From: an uncultured Pseudomonadota bacterium
GTDB taxonomy: Bacteria > Pseudomonadota > Gammaproteobacteria > Burkholderiales > Methylophilaceae
Length of the DNA stretch: 13,588 bases
Direction: 5' to 3'
Assembly: GCA_903854305.1 (NCBI GenBank)
Contig: CAINWC010000141.1
Location: 1 to 13,588 of the forward strand
Under the pieces are notes generated by a model that was given only the letters and a program-made list of their open reading frames with translations, ran no database searches and had not been told where the DNA came from. How positions within the stretch are numbered: the stretch's first letter is position 1; each line of letters opens with the position of its first letter. Positions 1-9,351 of this stretch are shown here, one piece after another. The position numbers and the translations under genes were made by a program.

Positions 1-1332
1 GATTTGCCGATTGGTCTACCGCTTGATTTACTGGGTGCTTGGCACGCAGCACAAAGTAAAGATCCAACTTTCGGTGCGGCACGTGCAGGTGCTGAAGCAG
101 GCAAGAAAAAGAATGATCAAGCCAAAGCGCTTAATCTTCCGCAAGTTACCGCATCGGCGGGTACGGGTGTGGTGAATGCTTATAACAAGATTAGCAATGC
201 GCAATTTTCTGCGCCTGGATTTGGCTCTGCTGACGGCGCTGCTTTTAAGACACAAACAGATCATGGCGTTGATCTTCGCTGGAATATCAGCGCTGAGCAG
301 CCGCTATACAATGCCGAGCGCTCTAGCATGGCGCACCAACTTAACAAGCAGGCACAACTGGCGGGCGTGAAGTTTAGTGCTGAGGAACAGCAACTGATTC
401 TTCGTGTATCTAAAGCTTATTTTGATGTGCTGCTGGCCGAAGATACGCTCGCATCAGTTAAAAGGCAGCGTGTAGCGGTTGCTCAGGCACTGGCAGTTGC
501 CAAGGGTCGCTTTACTGAAGGCGAAGTGGCAATTATTGATACGCATGAGGCGCAAGCGCGTGACGATGCGCTCGTTTCACAGGAGCTGGAGGCTGATAGT
601 AATTATCAGCTTGCGCATGCAGCGCTGGTGGATTTAACCGGTAATTCTGATGGTTCGCTTGTACGTCCGCCAGAACAAGCCGGCTTTCAGCAATTCAATG
701 CTGGCGATTTAAATGATTGGCTTACCCTTGCCGAGAGTAATAGCCCTTATCTGCATATGCAGCAGATTCAGCAAGGGATTGCGCATGATGAAATTGATAA
801 ACATCGCTCTGCAAATGCACCCGTACTGAATCTTGTCGCGCAAGCCGGCGGAGAAGAGCTTCACGGCATTGGCGGAGGTGCCAACTCAGCACTTAGCAAT
901 CATGCTTTAAGTGTTGGTGTGCAGCTCACCATCCCGCTATTTACCGGCGGAATGCGTAATGCCAAATATGAAGAGGCGGTTGCTTTAGAAGAGCAGGCGA
1001 AAGATGAAACAGAGGCGATGCGCCTGCGAGCAGGCCAGCAAGCCCGCGCTGCATGGTTGGGCGTGACGGTTGGTAAAGGTAAAGTCAAAGCGATCGAGCA
1101 GGCTTTGCATTCATCTAAAGTTAAGTTGGATGCAACCGAGCTGGGTAAGGAGGTTGGTGATCGAACAACACTGGATGTGCTCAATGCCGAACAGGAATAT
1201 CACAGCACCAGAACAGAACTTTTTCGGGCGCGCTACCAAATGCTCTTGTCTTATCTGAGTCTGGCTGCAACTGCAGGTGTATTGGATGAAAAACGTTTGA
1301 TGGAAGTGAATGCTGTTTTAGTAACAAAGTAG
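1..1332 (+). CDS. TolC-family outer membrane efflux/secretion channel, 5' partial
   Basis: This is an outer membrane factor of the TolC family, the exit duct for tripartite efflux pumps or type I secretion, spanning the outer membrane and periplasm. The frame is open to base 1, and the visible part begins at the family's N-terminal helix (LLGAWHAAQSKDPTF), so the signal peptide and true start lie upstream; the TTG at base 4 is not a credible start. About 443 residues are present. Family landmarks are a strand followed by a QPLYN-type turn near residue 100, an SKAYFDVL helix near 137, a second repeat with VGVQLTIPLFTGG near 307-319, and the C-terminal helix pair with a TTLDVLNAEQEY segment near 386. 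The two-repeat architecture looks complete. The partner inner-membrane and periplasmic adaptor genes would have to lie upstream of the window, so the exported substrate cannot be told. The next gene starts 84 bases downstream on the same strand. Confidence 0.9.
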   Translation, partial: DLPIGLPLDLLGAWHAAQSKDPTFGAARAGAEAGKKKNDQAKALNLPQVTASAGTGVVNAYNKISNAQFSAPGFGSADGAAFKTQTDHGVDLRWNISAEQPLYNAERSSMAHQLNKQAQLAGVKFSAEEQQLILRVSKAYFDVLLAEDTLASVKRQRVAVAQALAVAKGRFTEGEVAIIDTHEAQARDDALVSQELEADSNYQLAHAALVDLTGNSDGSLVRPPEQAGFQQFNAGDLNDWLTLAESNSPYLHMQQIQQGIAHDEIDKHRSANAPVLNLVAQAGGEELHGIGGGANSALSNHALSVGVQLTIPLFTGGMRNAKYEEAVALEEQAKDETEAMRLRAGQQARAAWLGVTVGKGKVKAIEQALHSSKVKLDATELGKEVGDRTTLDVLNAEQEYHSTRTELFRARYQMLLSYLSLAATAGVLDEKRLMEVNAVLVTK

Positions 1333-1392
1333 CCAAAGTGACTATTGCAAAGTAATTTGAAAAAGTTAGTGCAAAACCAGTAAGTAAGTTAA

Positions 1393-2688
<1,296 letters not shown>

Positions 2689-2789
2689 GTTTTTTTGCCT
2701 AAATTAGTAGTATGATTAACTTACCGAATCGGGTTCATTAGCACTCGGATTTTGGTCAGTTACAGCCAGTCTTTAATTTAATTATTGCA

Positions 2790-2804
2790 TACTCAAATTG
2801 AGTA
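2790..2804. promoter_or_regulatory. Perfect 7-bp palindrome abutting the ribosome binding site
   Basis: TACTCAA and TTGAGTA are perfect inverted arms around a single A. The repeat ends directly before the Shine-Dalgarno sequence (AAGG at 2807-2810) of the zinc-ribbon gene. It could be a repressor operator or a small 5'-leader structure near the ribosome site. A 1-base loop makes an RNA hairpin poor, so a protein site is more likely. The rest of 2689-2818 is AT-rich with a T-run at 2691-2697; no convincing terminator stem or sigma-70 hexamer pair was found there. Confidence 0.35.
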
Positions 2805-2818
2805 GAAAGGCCGCCATC

Positions 2819-3349
2819 ATGAACAAGACTCAGCCACAACAGGACGTGAATGATGCTGTAGGACACGCATACCAATCGTCACTAGAAACCGCCTTGCAGC
2901 AATCTAAGCACGCAGATAGTAATTTTCATCACTTGCTTGAAATTGTTACCGATGATATTAAAATTGCCAGCCAGATTAAGGCTGATGAGGCAGTAGATTT
3001 AAAAAATTCAATCAAGCGTGATCTGTTAGATGCCGCACATCATTTAAATGAAACGGGCAAAGAGCTGAAAGATTGGTTGGGTTTTGACATTTCATTAATC
3101 AAGAGCGAGTTATGGCAAGCCTTTACCGAGGCTACTGACAAAACAACGTTGGAGCTTTTGAAACTGAAGCAGATTGCCGCCAATGCCGAGTATCACACCG
3201 GTGAAATTATTGGCTTAGGTACGCTGGTGTGCGATCAATGCAAAGCCGCGTTGCATTTCCATCAACCGGGTCATATTCCACCGTGTGGAAAGTGTCATGG
3301 CACACGCTTTCATCGGTTAAATCATTCTTCGGTTAACGCACTAAGTTAG
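2819..3349 (+). CDS. YbeL-like (DUF1451) zinc-ribbon protein
   Basis: The 176-residue soluble protein resembles Escherichia coli YbeL, whose molecular function is not known to me. An alpha-helical N-terminal part of about 125 residues carries a DLKNSIKRDL segment and the family stretch LWQAFTEATDKTTLELLKLKQ. This is followed by YHTGEIIGLGTLVC and a C-terminal zinc ribbon with cysteine pairs CX2C at 138/141 and 156/159. A longer frame reaches back to a TTG at 2798, but the ATG at 2819 is preferred because AGAAAGG sits 8 bases before it and the region upstream is the palindromic leader. The stop is only 7 bases before cbpA, so the two are almost certainly co-transcribed. That places the protein with the CbpA/CbpM chaperone pair and hints at a stress or protein-quality role, which is an inference from position only. 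Confidence 0.82.
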   Translation: MNKTQPQQDVNDAVGHAYQSSLETALQQSKHADSNFHHLLEIVTDDIKIASQIKADEAVDLKNSIKRDLLDAAHHLNETGKELKDWLGFDISLIKSELWQAFTEATDKTTLELLKLKQIAANAEYHTGEIIGLGTLVCDQCKAALHFHQPGHIPPCGKCHGTRFHRLNHSSVNALS

Positions 3350-3356
3350 CTAAATC

Positions 3357-4286
3357 ATGAAATTTAAAGACTACTACGAAACTCTAGGTGTTGCGCGTAC
3401 GGCTACCGTGGATGAGATTAAAAAAGCCTATCGTAAACTTGCCCATCAATACCATCCTGATGTTACTAAAGATCCGGCGGGTGAGGAAAAATTCAAGGAA
3501 ATTGGCGAAGCTTACGCCACCTTAAAAGACAAAGAAAAACGCGCGGCTTATGATGAATTAGGCCGACATCCTTCAGGTCAAGAATTCAAACCGCCGCCAA
3601 ACTGGGCTGGTAGCCAAGGTGGTCAAGAATATTCATTTGAAGATGTTGACTTTGCCGACTTATTTGCAGGCTTCTCTAAAGGCCGCCAACATTCGCAGCA
3701 GCGTCACAACATGCCTATTCCAGGGCAGGATTATGAGTTGACGACACAAATTACGCTTGAAGATGCTTATCAAGGTATTACGGTAGACCTTAGTTTTACC
3801 GTGCCTGAACATGATCATCAAGGTCAATTAAAACGTGTACCGCACACGTTTAAAGCGCGTATTCCAAAGGGCGTGACTAATGGTCAAAAAATGCTGCTTC
3901 GTGGCAAAGGCGGCAAAGGTTTTCATGGCGGACCTGATGGTAATCTCTACCTGAATATCAGCTTTATCCCGCATAAATTATTTCGCGTTGTTGAACATGA
4001 TCTTTTTATTGATTTGCCACTTACACCATGGGAAGCTGCTTTAGGTGCGACGGTAAAGGTGCCGACATTGGCTGGCGAAGTGAATCTTAAAGTGCCTGCC
4101 GGCACCAGTAGCGGACAAAAGCTACGCATCAGCAAGCGCGGTATGCCAAAATTTAATCAAGAGCATGGTGATCTTTATGCGGTGACGCAAATTGTGGTGC
4201 CAACTAGCTTAACTGACAAAGACCGCGAATTGCTTCAAGCGTTGGCCAGCAGCTCAACATTCAATCCACGTGCCCATTTCGAATAG
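3357..4286 (+). CDS. cbpA: CbpA-type J-domain co-chaperone (DnaJ C-terminal domain protein)
   Basis: This is a type II Hsp40 that delivers clients to DnaK and stimulates its ATPase; the E. coli homologue also binds curved DNA. The 309 residues start with a J domain (DYYETLGVARTATVDEIKKAY) whose HPD motif is at 33-35, followed by FKEIGEAYATLKD and the YDELGRHP exit. A short linker containing FEDVDFADLFAGF (around residues 94-106) replaces the long Gly/Phe region. No DnaJ-type cysteine-rich zinc domain is present, which separates it from DnaJ itself. The two substrate-binding C-terminal domains follow: TTQITLEDAYQGI from about 129, RIPKGVTNGQKMLLRGKG near 168-185, LPLTPWEAALGATVKVPTL near 220-238, and RISKRGMPKF near 257-266. 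Length matches CbpA. It starts 7 bases after the zinc-ribbon gene with only a weak ribosome site, so translational coupling is likely. cbpM follows after 10 bases. Confidence 0.93.
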   Translation: MKFKDYYETLGVARTATVDEIKKAYRKLAHQYHPDVTKDPAGEEKFKEIGEAYATLKDKEKRAAYDELGRHPSGQEFKPPPNWAGSQGGQEYSFEDVDFADLFAGFSKGRQHSQQRHNMPIPGQDYELTTQITLEDAYQGITVDLSFTVPEHDHQGQLKRVPHTFKARIPKGVTNGQKMLLRGKGGKGFHGGPDGNLYLNISFIPHKLFRVVEHDLFIDLPLTPWEAALGATVKVPTLAGEVNLKVPAGTSSGQKLRISKRGMPKFNQEHGDLYAVTQIVVPTSLTDKDRELLQALASSSTFNPRAHFE

Positions 4287-4296
4287 GATAAACGCT

Positions 4297-4623
4297 ATGC
4301 AAATTGATCAAACTGAATTGATCTGGCTTGATGAACACCATGAAGTTTCATTAGATGAACTCATTGAACTATCCGGACTTTCGCAGCAAGAATTAAATCA
4401 CTTGGTAGAAATCGGCGCACTTGCACCCAATAACCCTACTGAAGAGGATTTAGCCGCAAGTGAGCTGCGCTTTAACAGTCATTGCATCGTTTCGATACGG
4501 ACACTTGCACGACTTAAATCCGACTTTGAGCTAGAACAAAACGCATTAGGTTTGACGCTGGTTTTTCTAGAACGTATTCGTAATCTTGAGCTGCAATTGC
4601 GTGGGCTTGAAAGCACAAAGTAA
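4297..4623 (+). CDS. cbpM: Chaperone modulator CbpM
   Basis: CbpM binds the J domain of CbpA and inhibits its co-chaperone and DNA-binding activities. The 108-residue protein has the family's MerR-like layout. An N-terminal helix-turn-helix-like part (EVSLDELIELSGLSQQELNHLVEIGAL, about residues 15-41) is followed by a C-terminal coiled-coil helix ending in GLTLVFLERIRNLELQLRGLE. The frame extends upstream to a GTG at 4270 inside cbpA, but the ATG at 4297 has TAGGA about 8 bases before it and gives the usual family N-terminus, so 4297 is chosen. Its place immediately behind cbpA is the standard cbpAM arrangement. It converges on the P-type ATPase gene with only 16 bases between the two stops, where no clear terminator hairpin is visible. 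Confidence 0.9.
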   Translation: MQIDQTELIWLDEHHEVSLDELIELSGLSQQELNHLVEIGALAPNNPTEEDLAASELRFNSHCIVSIRTLARLKSDFELEQNALGLTLVFLERIRNLELQLRGLESTK

Positions 4624-4639
4624 TCAAATTAGATTTTAG

Positions 4640-7267
4640 TTAAGCCCGCGCACTCAGCCAAAAAGCTTTATAACACTCAAACCATACCACGCTGGCTAAT
4701 CCAGCTAGGGCACAAAGCATAAATTGCTGAACCGATATTGGTGCAAAGTGGAATATTTCACGTAATAGCGGTAATGTCAGTGCTAGCGAGAGAAAAGAAA
4801 ATGCTCCGCCTATCACCCACCACAATGCAGGGTTCCGTGTAGTCAATGAGCGAAAGACAGAATGTCGCCAAGAGCGATTGACCAGTATCAAGCTTAGGTT
4901 GCCGATGACCAGCGTAGTAAAGGTCAACGCGCGTGCGGTTTCCTCCGTTGCGCCTTGATGCAAGGCATAACCTAATACCAATAGTGTCGCCAGCAATAAC
5001 ACCGCACCTTGCAGCAGGCTAATTAAAAAGACACGTCTGCCGAATAGCGGCTCTTTTGTGGGGCGGGGAGGGCGACGCATCACGTTGGACTCTGCAGGTT
5101 CGGCTTCGAAAGCAATAGAACAGGCAGGGTTGATGATCATTTCTAAAAATACGATATGCACAGGCGCGAACATTGGCGGCCAACCAAGCAATAGCGGGAT
5201 CAGCGAGAGCCCGATGATAGGAAAGTGTACCGCAAAAATATAGGCCAGACCTTTACGTAGATTGTCGAAAATGCTGCGCCCTAGGCGCACGGCATGCACG
5301 ATGGAGGCGAAGTCATCATCCAGCAATAATAGTGCAGCAGCTTCTCGTGCCACATCTGTGCCACGACCACCCATAGCAATGCCAATATGCGCGGCTTTCA
5401 GCGCGGGCGCATCGTTCACGCCATCGCCCGTCATTGCGACCACTTCACCATTCGCTTTAAGCGCATTCACCAAACGCAATTTTTGTTCTGGCACCATGCG
5501 CGCAAAGATATTGCTATGGCGTATGTGCTCACGTAACGTTGCTTCATCCATCAGGCTTAGTTCTGCACCATTGATGATGCCACCATTGCCAACCGTAAGA
5601 CCAATCTGTGCGGCAATCGCAGCTGCAGTTGCTGGGTAATCACCGGTAATCATCACTACGCGTATACCTGCTGCATGACATTCTTTGATTGCCGGTGCAA
5701 CATTTGGACGCACAGGGTCGGCCAGACCAATTAAGCCGAGAAATTCGAAATCAAAATCATGTTGAATGTCAGGCCAAACACTGCCGCTATAACTTGCTTT
5801 TGCTACACCCAGCACGCGCATCCCTTGAGCGGCAAGGGTGTTTACCTGTGTTGATATGTTTGCCAGTTGTTGTGAGTTTAAATGACATAAGTCCGCGATT
5901 GCTTCAGGCGCACCTTTAGCCGCAACAATATATTGGTCGCGGTCAACCGCTTTCCAAACATGCGACAGCGCGAGTAATTCCGGCGACAATGAATATTCAT
6001 GCGCTAAGGCCCAATCGCCGTGCAGATGCTCAGTGTTTGTCAGGTATTGCTCACCCAGTGCATGGATCGCTTTTTCCATGGGATCTAAAGGTGAAATATC
6101 GCCAATATCGGTATGAAACGCACTAGTGAGACTAGCAAGAATGCCAAATTCAAGCACTTCATGGAACATTTCAGGCAGCGTGTCATGATCATTTTTAGGT
6201 TCAAACGAAAGATTGTTCACCACCAATTGCTGCACTGCCATGCGGTTAAACGTAAGGGTGCCAGTTTTATCCACACACATCACGGTAGCAGAACCAAGCG
6301 CTTCTACAGTGTGTACACGCCGTGTAAGTACGCGATGTTTGGATATTCGCCATGCGCCCATCGCCATGAACACGGTCAGTACTACTGGATATTCTTCTGG
6401 CAAGATCGACATGGCTAAGGTGATGCCAGATAGCAAACCATGCAGCCAGTCGCCATGCGTCAGACCGTAAATGACGAATAGTAGCAAACTGAGTACTGTG
6501 CCTAGAATAGCGAGATTCCACACCAGTTTGCGGATTTCTTGCTGTAGGGCGGTGGTCTCGGTTTCCAATCCTTGCAAGGCTTTTCCTATCTTGCCGATTT
6601 CGCTGTGCTGCCCCGTTGCCAAAACGCGGGCTATGCCGCGACCTTGTACCACTAACGACCCTGCATAGACGAAGGGCAGATTGTCGCCACCAGGCGGTGT
6701 AATATTAATTGTCGCGGGTGAAAAAGTATCTGCCAATGCAATTTCTGATGGTGGAATTTCTATATTCTGAACTTTATGTACAGCGACTGATTCACCTGTC
6801 AGTAGCGATTCATCGGCGGAAAAGTGATTGCATGAAATTAACACTGCATCGGCTGCAATACGATCTCCTTCGGATAATATCAGTAGGTCACCACGCACTA
6901 CTTCACGGCCAGCAATGCGCTGTTCAATGCCATCGCGAATGACTAGCGCGCGAGGGCTGGTGAGGTCGCGTAGGGATTCCAGTACGCGCTCGGTTTTATT
7001 TTCCTGATAGATGGTGATTGCCATCACTATGCACACAAAGCCCAGCAACATCAGTGCATCGCCCATATCGCCCAGCAGTAGGTAGATTGCGCCAGCGATT
7101 ACTAAAAGCAAGAACATCGGTTCACGGATGACTTCTAGGGCAATACCTAACAAGTCGCGCTTATCGCTTGATGGAAGCTCGTTCAGGCCTTCGGTTTTGA
7201 GCCTAGCTTCTGCTTGAGCTTGTGATAGTCCGATGTGATTTTTTACTTCAGGAGTATTGCTTGTCAT
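4640..7267 (-). CDS. P2-like P-type cation-transporting ATPase (PEEYP subgroup)
   Basis: This inner-membrane ATP-driven cation pump has 875 residues from the ATG at 7267. That start is preferred over the TTG six bases upstream because AAAGG lies 8 bases before it. Visible parts are an N-terminal cation-ATPase domain (GLSQAQAEARLKTEGLNELP), actuator loop TGES at 157-160, M4 PEEYP at 290-294, phosphorylation motif DKTGTLT with Asp333, MITGD and TGDGVNDAP (613-621) in the P domain, and a six-helix C-terminal membrane region. There is no N-terminal metal-binding CXXC domain and no CPC in M4, so it is not a copper or zinc P1B pump. The overall form is that of Ca2+/Na+-type P2 pumps, but M4 carries PEEYP instead of PEGLP. 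M6 has Asn713 (EMIINPACSIAF) where I recall Asp in relatives. The ion is therefore uncertain. The gene starts 60 bases after the histidine kinase with no visible terminator between, so it may be the last gene of that unit. Confidence 0.9.
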   Translation of the reverse strand: MTSNTPEVKNHIGLSQAQAEARLKTEGLNELPSSDKRDLLGIALEVIREPMFLLLVIAGAIYLLLGDMGDALMLLGFVCIVMAITIYQENKTERVLESLRDLTSPRALVIRDGIEQRIAGREVVRGDLLILSEGDRIAADAVLISCNHFSADESLLTGESVAVHKVQNIEIPPSEIALADTFSPATINITPPGGDNLPFVYAGSLVVQGRGIARVLATGQHSEIGKIGKALQGLETETTALQQEIRKLVWNLAILGTVLSLLLFVIYGLTHGDWLHGLLSGITLAMSILPEEYPVVLTVFMAMGAWRISKHRVLTRRVHTVEALGSATVMCVDKTGTLTFNRMAVQQLVVNNLSFEPKNDHDTLPEMFHEVLEFGILASLTSAFHTDIGDISPLDPMEKAIHALGEQYLTNTEHLHGDWALAHEYSLSPELLALSHVWKAVDRDQYIVAAKGAPEAIADLCHLNSQQLANISTQVNTLAAQGMRVLGVAKASYSGSVWPDIQHDFDFEFLGLIGLADPVRPNVAPAIKECHAAGIRVVMITGDYPATAAAIAAQIGLTVGNGGIINGAELSLMDEATLREHIRHSNIFARMVPEQKLRLVNALKANGEVVAMTGDGVNDAPALKAAHIGIAMGGRGTDVAREAAALLLLDDDFASIVHAVRLGRSIFDNLRKGLAYIFAVHFPIIGLSLIPLLLGWPPMFAPVHIVFLEMIINPACSIAFEAEPAESNVMRRPPRPTKEPLFGRRVFLISLLQGAVLLLATLLVLGYALHQGATEETARALTFTTLVIGNLSLILVNRSWRHSVFRSLTTRNPALWWVIGGAFSFLSLALTLPLLREIFHFAPISVQQFMLCALAGLASVVWFECYKAFWLSARA

Positions 7268-7327
7268 ACGCAAAGCCTTTCAAAACCTATCGGAGTTTTT
7301 ACTGAAACAATCATCCAGAGCGCCAAT

Positions 7328-8659
7328 TTACCTTGGCGGCCAAACCACGCTAGCCAATAATCCGTTCCCTAGATCATTGTCGCTAAGTATAAGCTTCGCA
7401 CCATGCAGTTCAGCAATGCGGCGCACAATAGATAAACCCAATCCACTGCCTTCTTCACCGCTACCGGTGATTCTGTAAAAACGCTGCTGCACTTGTTCGC
7501 GCTCTATTTCAGCAATGCCAGGGCCTGTGTCGCGTACTTCCAATGAAATACCCGCATTATCTAGTACGGTGACAGATACTCTGCCACCCGCTGGCGTATA
7601 GCGAATGGCGTTGTCTAGCAGGTTACGTAACAGCAACCCCAGCTGTGCATCATCACCCATTATCTTGCATGAGAGGCAATCTTCAAGGGTCATTTCAATC
7701 TGTTTTGCATGCGCTAGTGGTTCTAAATCTGCCATTACAGTGGCGGCCAAGCTACGCAACTCAACTGGTTTGAAGTCTATTGTTGCCGATTCTGGATCAA
7801 CTCTGGCTAAAGTCAGTAATTGCGTGACTAAGCGAGTCGCTCTATCTACCCCTCGTAAAACATTGTCTAAGGCTAAATGTCGCTCTGTTTCGTCGGTTGA
7901 GCGCATTGCCACCTGCGCTTGAATTTTAAGTGCCGCCAGCGGCGTGCGTAGCTCGTGGGCTGCATCAGCGGTAAAGCGGCGTTCACCTTCAAAAGCCTGC
8001 TGAAGGCGAATAAATAGGTCATTCAGCGCTTGCGCTAACGGTGCGACTTCTTCTGGCACACCTATCATTGCGAGTGGCTCCAAGCGATTAGCCGTACGCT
8101 GTTTAACCTCTTGTTTAAGCCGTTTTAAAGGTTGCAAGCCTGCGCCTACGCCAAACCAAATCAGCAGTGCAAGCACGGGTAGGGCGATGAACGTAGGCAG
8201 CAACATTTTGAGTGTAATGTGGCGAGCCAATGACTCTCGTCCAGCTAATGGTTCGGCAATTTGGATCATAAATTCCTGTTGTGCATCCCATCTAGTCAGT
8301 ACACGCCAAGGTTGGCCGTTGACGAGGGTTTCGCTGTATCCCGCCTTATCACTGGCTAGCGCGATGATAGGAGCCGCGGCAGAGCGCATTAATAGCTGAC
8401 GTTTATCCCAAATTTGAAAAGCGAGCTTTTGCTCGTATTCGTGCGATGCGGGCATTGCGTCATCGCCATGTTCAATACGCTCGTGAAGTTCGTGGCTAGT
8501 TGTCGCTAATAATACTTGTGCTGATTGCGCGAGTTGCGCGTCAAATAAGCGATCAATTTCCTGTCTCGATTCGGCGTGGCTAAACCATGCAGCCATCAGC
8601 CATGCGATTCCCAGACCGGTCGATAATAGCAGAATGAGCCGTAGCCGTAGCGAATTCAT
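7328..8659 (-). CDS. QseC-type sensor histidine kinase
   Basis: This inner-membrane histidine kinase partners the response regulator just upstream. In its 443 residues, the first membrane helix is at about 5-25, a periplasmic sensor domain of roughly 125 residues follows, and the second helix is at about 150-172. Next come a HAMP-like linker (LQPLKRLKQEV) and the dimerisation/phosphoacceptor segment FTADAAHELRTPLAALKIQ with phosphorylated His235. The ATPase domain carries the N box (NLLDNAIRY), G1 DTGPGI and G2 GSGLGLSIVRRIAELHG. The VPEEVAPLAQALNDLF segment and the H-box context match QseC closely. The periplasmic signal cannot be read from sequence; QseC itself has been linked to autoinducer-3 and catecholamines, but the neighbouring cytochromes suggest a redox or respiratory cue here. 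The ATG has no ribosome site of its own; it overlaps the stop of a 6-codon frame (8656-8676). An in-frame TAA just upstream rules out an earlier start. Confidence 0.92.
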   Translation of the reverse strand: MNSLRLRLILLLSTGLGIAWLMAAWFSHAESRQEIDRLFDAQLAQSAQVLLATTSHELHERIEHGDDAMPASHEYEQKLAFQIWDKRQLLMRSAAAPIIALASDKAGYSETLVNGQPWRVLTRWDAQQEFMIQIAEPLAGRESLARHITLKMLLPTFIALPVLALLIWFGVGAGLQPLKRLKQEVKQRTANRLEPLAMIGVPEEVAPLAQALNDLFIRLQQAFEGERRFTADAAHELRTPLAALKIQAQVAMRSTDETERHLALDNVLRGVDRATRLVTQLLTLARVDPESATIDFKPVELRSLAATVMADLEPLAHAKQIEMTLEDCLSCKIMGDDAQLGLLLRNLLDNAIRYTPAGGRVSVTVLDNAGISLEVRDTGPGIAEIEREQVQQRFYRITGSGEEGSGLGLSIVRRIAELHGAKLILSDNDLGNGLLASVVWPPR

Positions 8660-8676
8660 GATTTATGCAAACGCAT
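8656..8676 (-). other. Candidate translated leader minicistron overlapping the kinase start
   Basis: In the 20-base gap between regulator and kinase genes, the sequence ATG CGT TTG CAT AAA TCA TGA forms a 6-codon frame. A strong AGGAAGA (8690-8684, inside the end of the regulator gene) stands 7 bases before its ATG. Its TGA shares the ATGA overlap with the kinase ATG at 8659. The kinase start itself has no nearby Shine-Dalgarno sequence. This fits translational re-initiation, with ribosomes ending on the short frame and starting the kinase. It could also be chance. Confidence 0.4.
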
Positions 8677-8679
8677 GGT

Positions 8680-9342
8680 TTAATCTTCCTTGTCAATCAC
8701 GTAGCCTACGCCGCGCAGGGTACGTATCAATGTAGCGCCTAACTTTTTACGTAGATGATGCACATGTACTTCTACCGAATTACTTTCGACTTCTTCACCC
8801 CAGCCATAGAGATGCTGCTCCAGCTGCTCGCGTGATTGCACGCGACCAATATGTAGCAGTAGCTCATGTAATAAAGAAAACTCTCGTGCAGAAAGTTCAA
8901 TAGGCAGTCCATTTTTTCTGACTTGGTGTGTTGATGGCGTGAGCTCTATATCGCCGTGTTGTAATGTTAAGGTGACTTGTCCTGCACTGCGGCGCAGCAA
9001 CGCATGCAAACGGGCAATCAACTCATCTAAATCAAAAGGTTTGATTAGATAATCGTCCGCGCCTGCATTTAACCCGGCAATACGGTCTGCTACGGTGTCA
9101 CGCGCAGTTAGAATCAAAACAGGTGTTTTTGATTCGCGTCCACGCAACCATTTAAGTAGCTCTGTGCCGTTTAGCTTTGGTAAGCCAAGATCCAGCACGA
9201 TTACCGCATACGCTTCAGTTTCTAGTGCAAGTTTCGCCGCCTGACCATCCTGCGTCCAATCCACGGCGAACCCTGCCTGTTTTAAACCTGCTCGAACGCC
9301 ATCGCCCAGCAGGGCATCATCTTCTACTAATAAAATTCGCAT
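8680..9342 (-). CDS. OmpR/PhoB-family response regulator, QseB type
   Basis: This cytoplasmic DNA-binding regulator is phosphorylated by the neighbouring kinase. Its 220 residues make up a receiver domain (1 to about 115) and a C-terminal winged helix (about 125-220). The acidic pocket is Glu7, Asp8 and Asp9, the phosphoacceptor is Asp51 (IVLDLGLP), with Thr79 and Lys101 in their conserved places. The effector domain shows ELSAREFSLLHELLLHIGRV, the recognition segment SNSVEVHVHHLRKKLG, and the terminal RTLRGVGYV typical of QseB/PmrA-like proteins. It starts 9 bases after the stop of the dihaem cytochrome gene, with no good ribosome site, so coupled translation is likely. QseB/PmrA-type regulators bind paired CTTAA repeats, and such a pair is present in the promoter region of this unit (10989-11004), which suggests autoregulation. 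Confidence 0.93.
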   Translation of the reverse strand: MRILLVEDDALLGDGVRAGLKQAGFAVDWTQDGQAAKLALETEAYAVIVLDLGLPKLNGTELLKWLRGRESKTPVLILTARDTVADRIAGLNAGADDYLIKPFDLDELIARLHALLRRSAGQVTLTLQHGDIELTPSTHQVRKNGLPIELSAREFSLLHELLLHIGRVQSREQLEQHLYGWGEEVESNSVEVHVHHLRKKLGATLIRTLRGVGYVIDKED

Positions 9343-9351
9343 CTTGCAATC

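Noticed and set aside
2689..2700. T-run after the sulfide:quinone oxidoreductase as a rho-independent terminator
   Set aside because: There is a run of seven T but no GC-rich stem directly before it.
2752..2780. Sigma-70 promoter (TTGGTC and TAATTT) for the zinc-ribbon/cbpA/cbpM group
   Set aside because: The -10 candidate matches only three of six consensus bases and the -35 is weak, so it is not called.
4624..4639. Bidirectional terminator between cbpM and the ATPase gene
   Set aside because: The gap is 16 AT-rich bases with no inverted repeat.
5262..5639. A 125-codon open frame on the + strand opposite the ATPase P domain
   Set aside because: Antisense to the conserved TGDGVND region of the ATPase; the protein is low-complexity Ser/Ala-rich and unlike any family I know.
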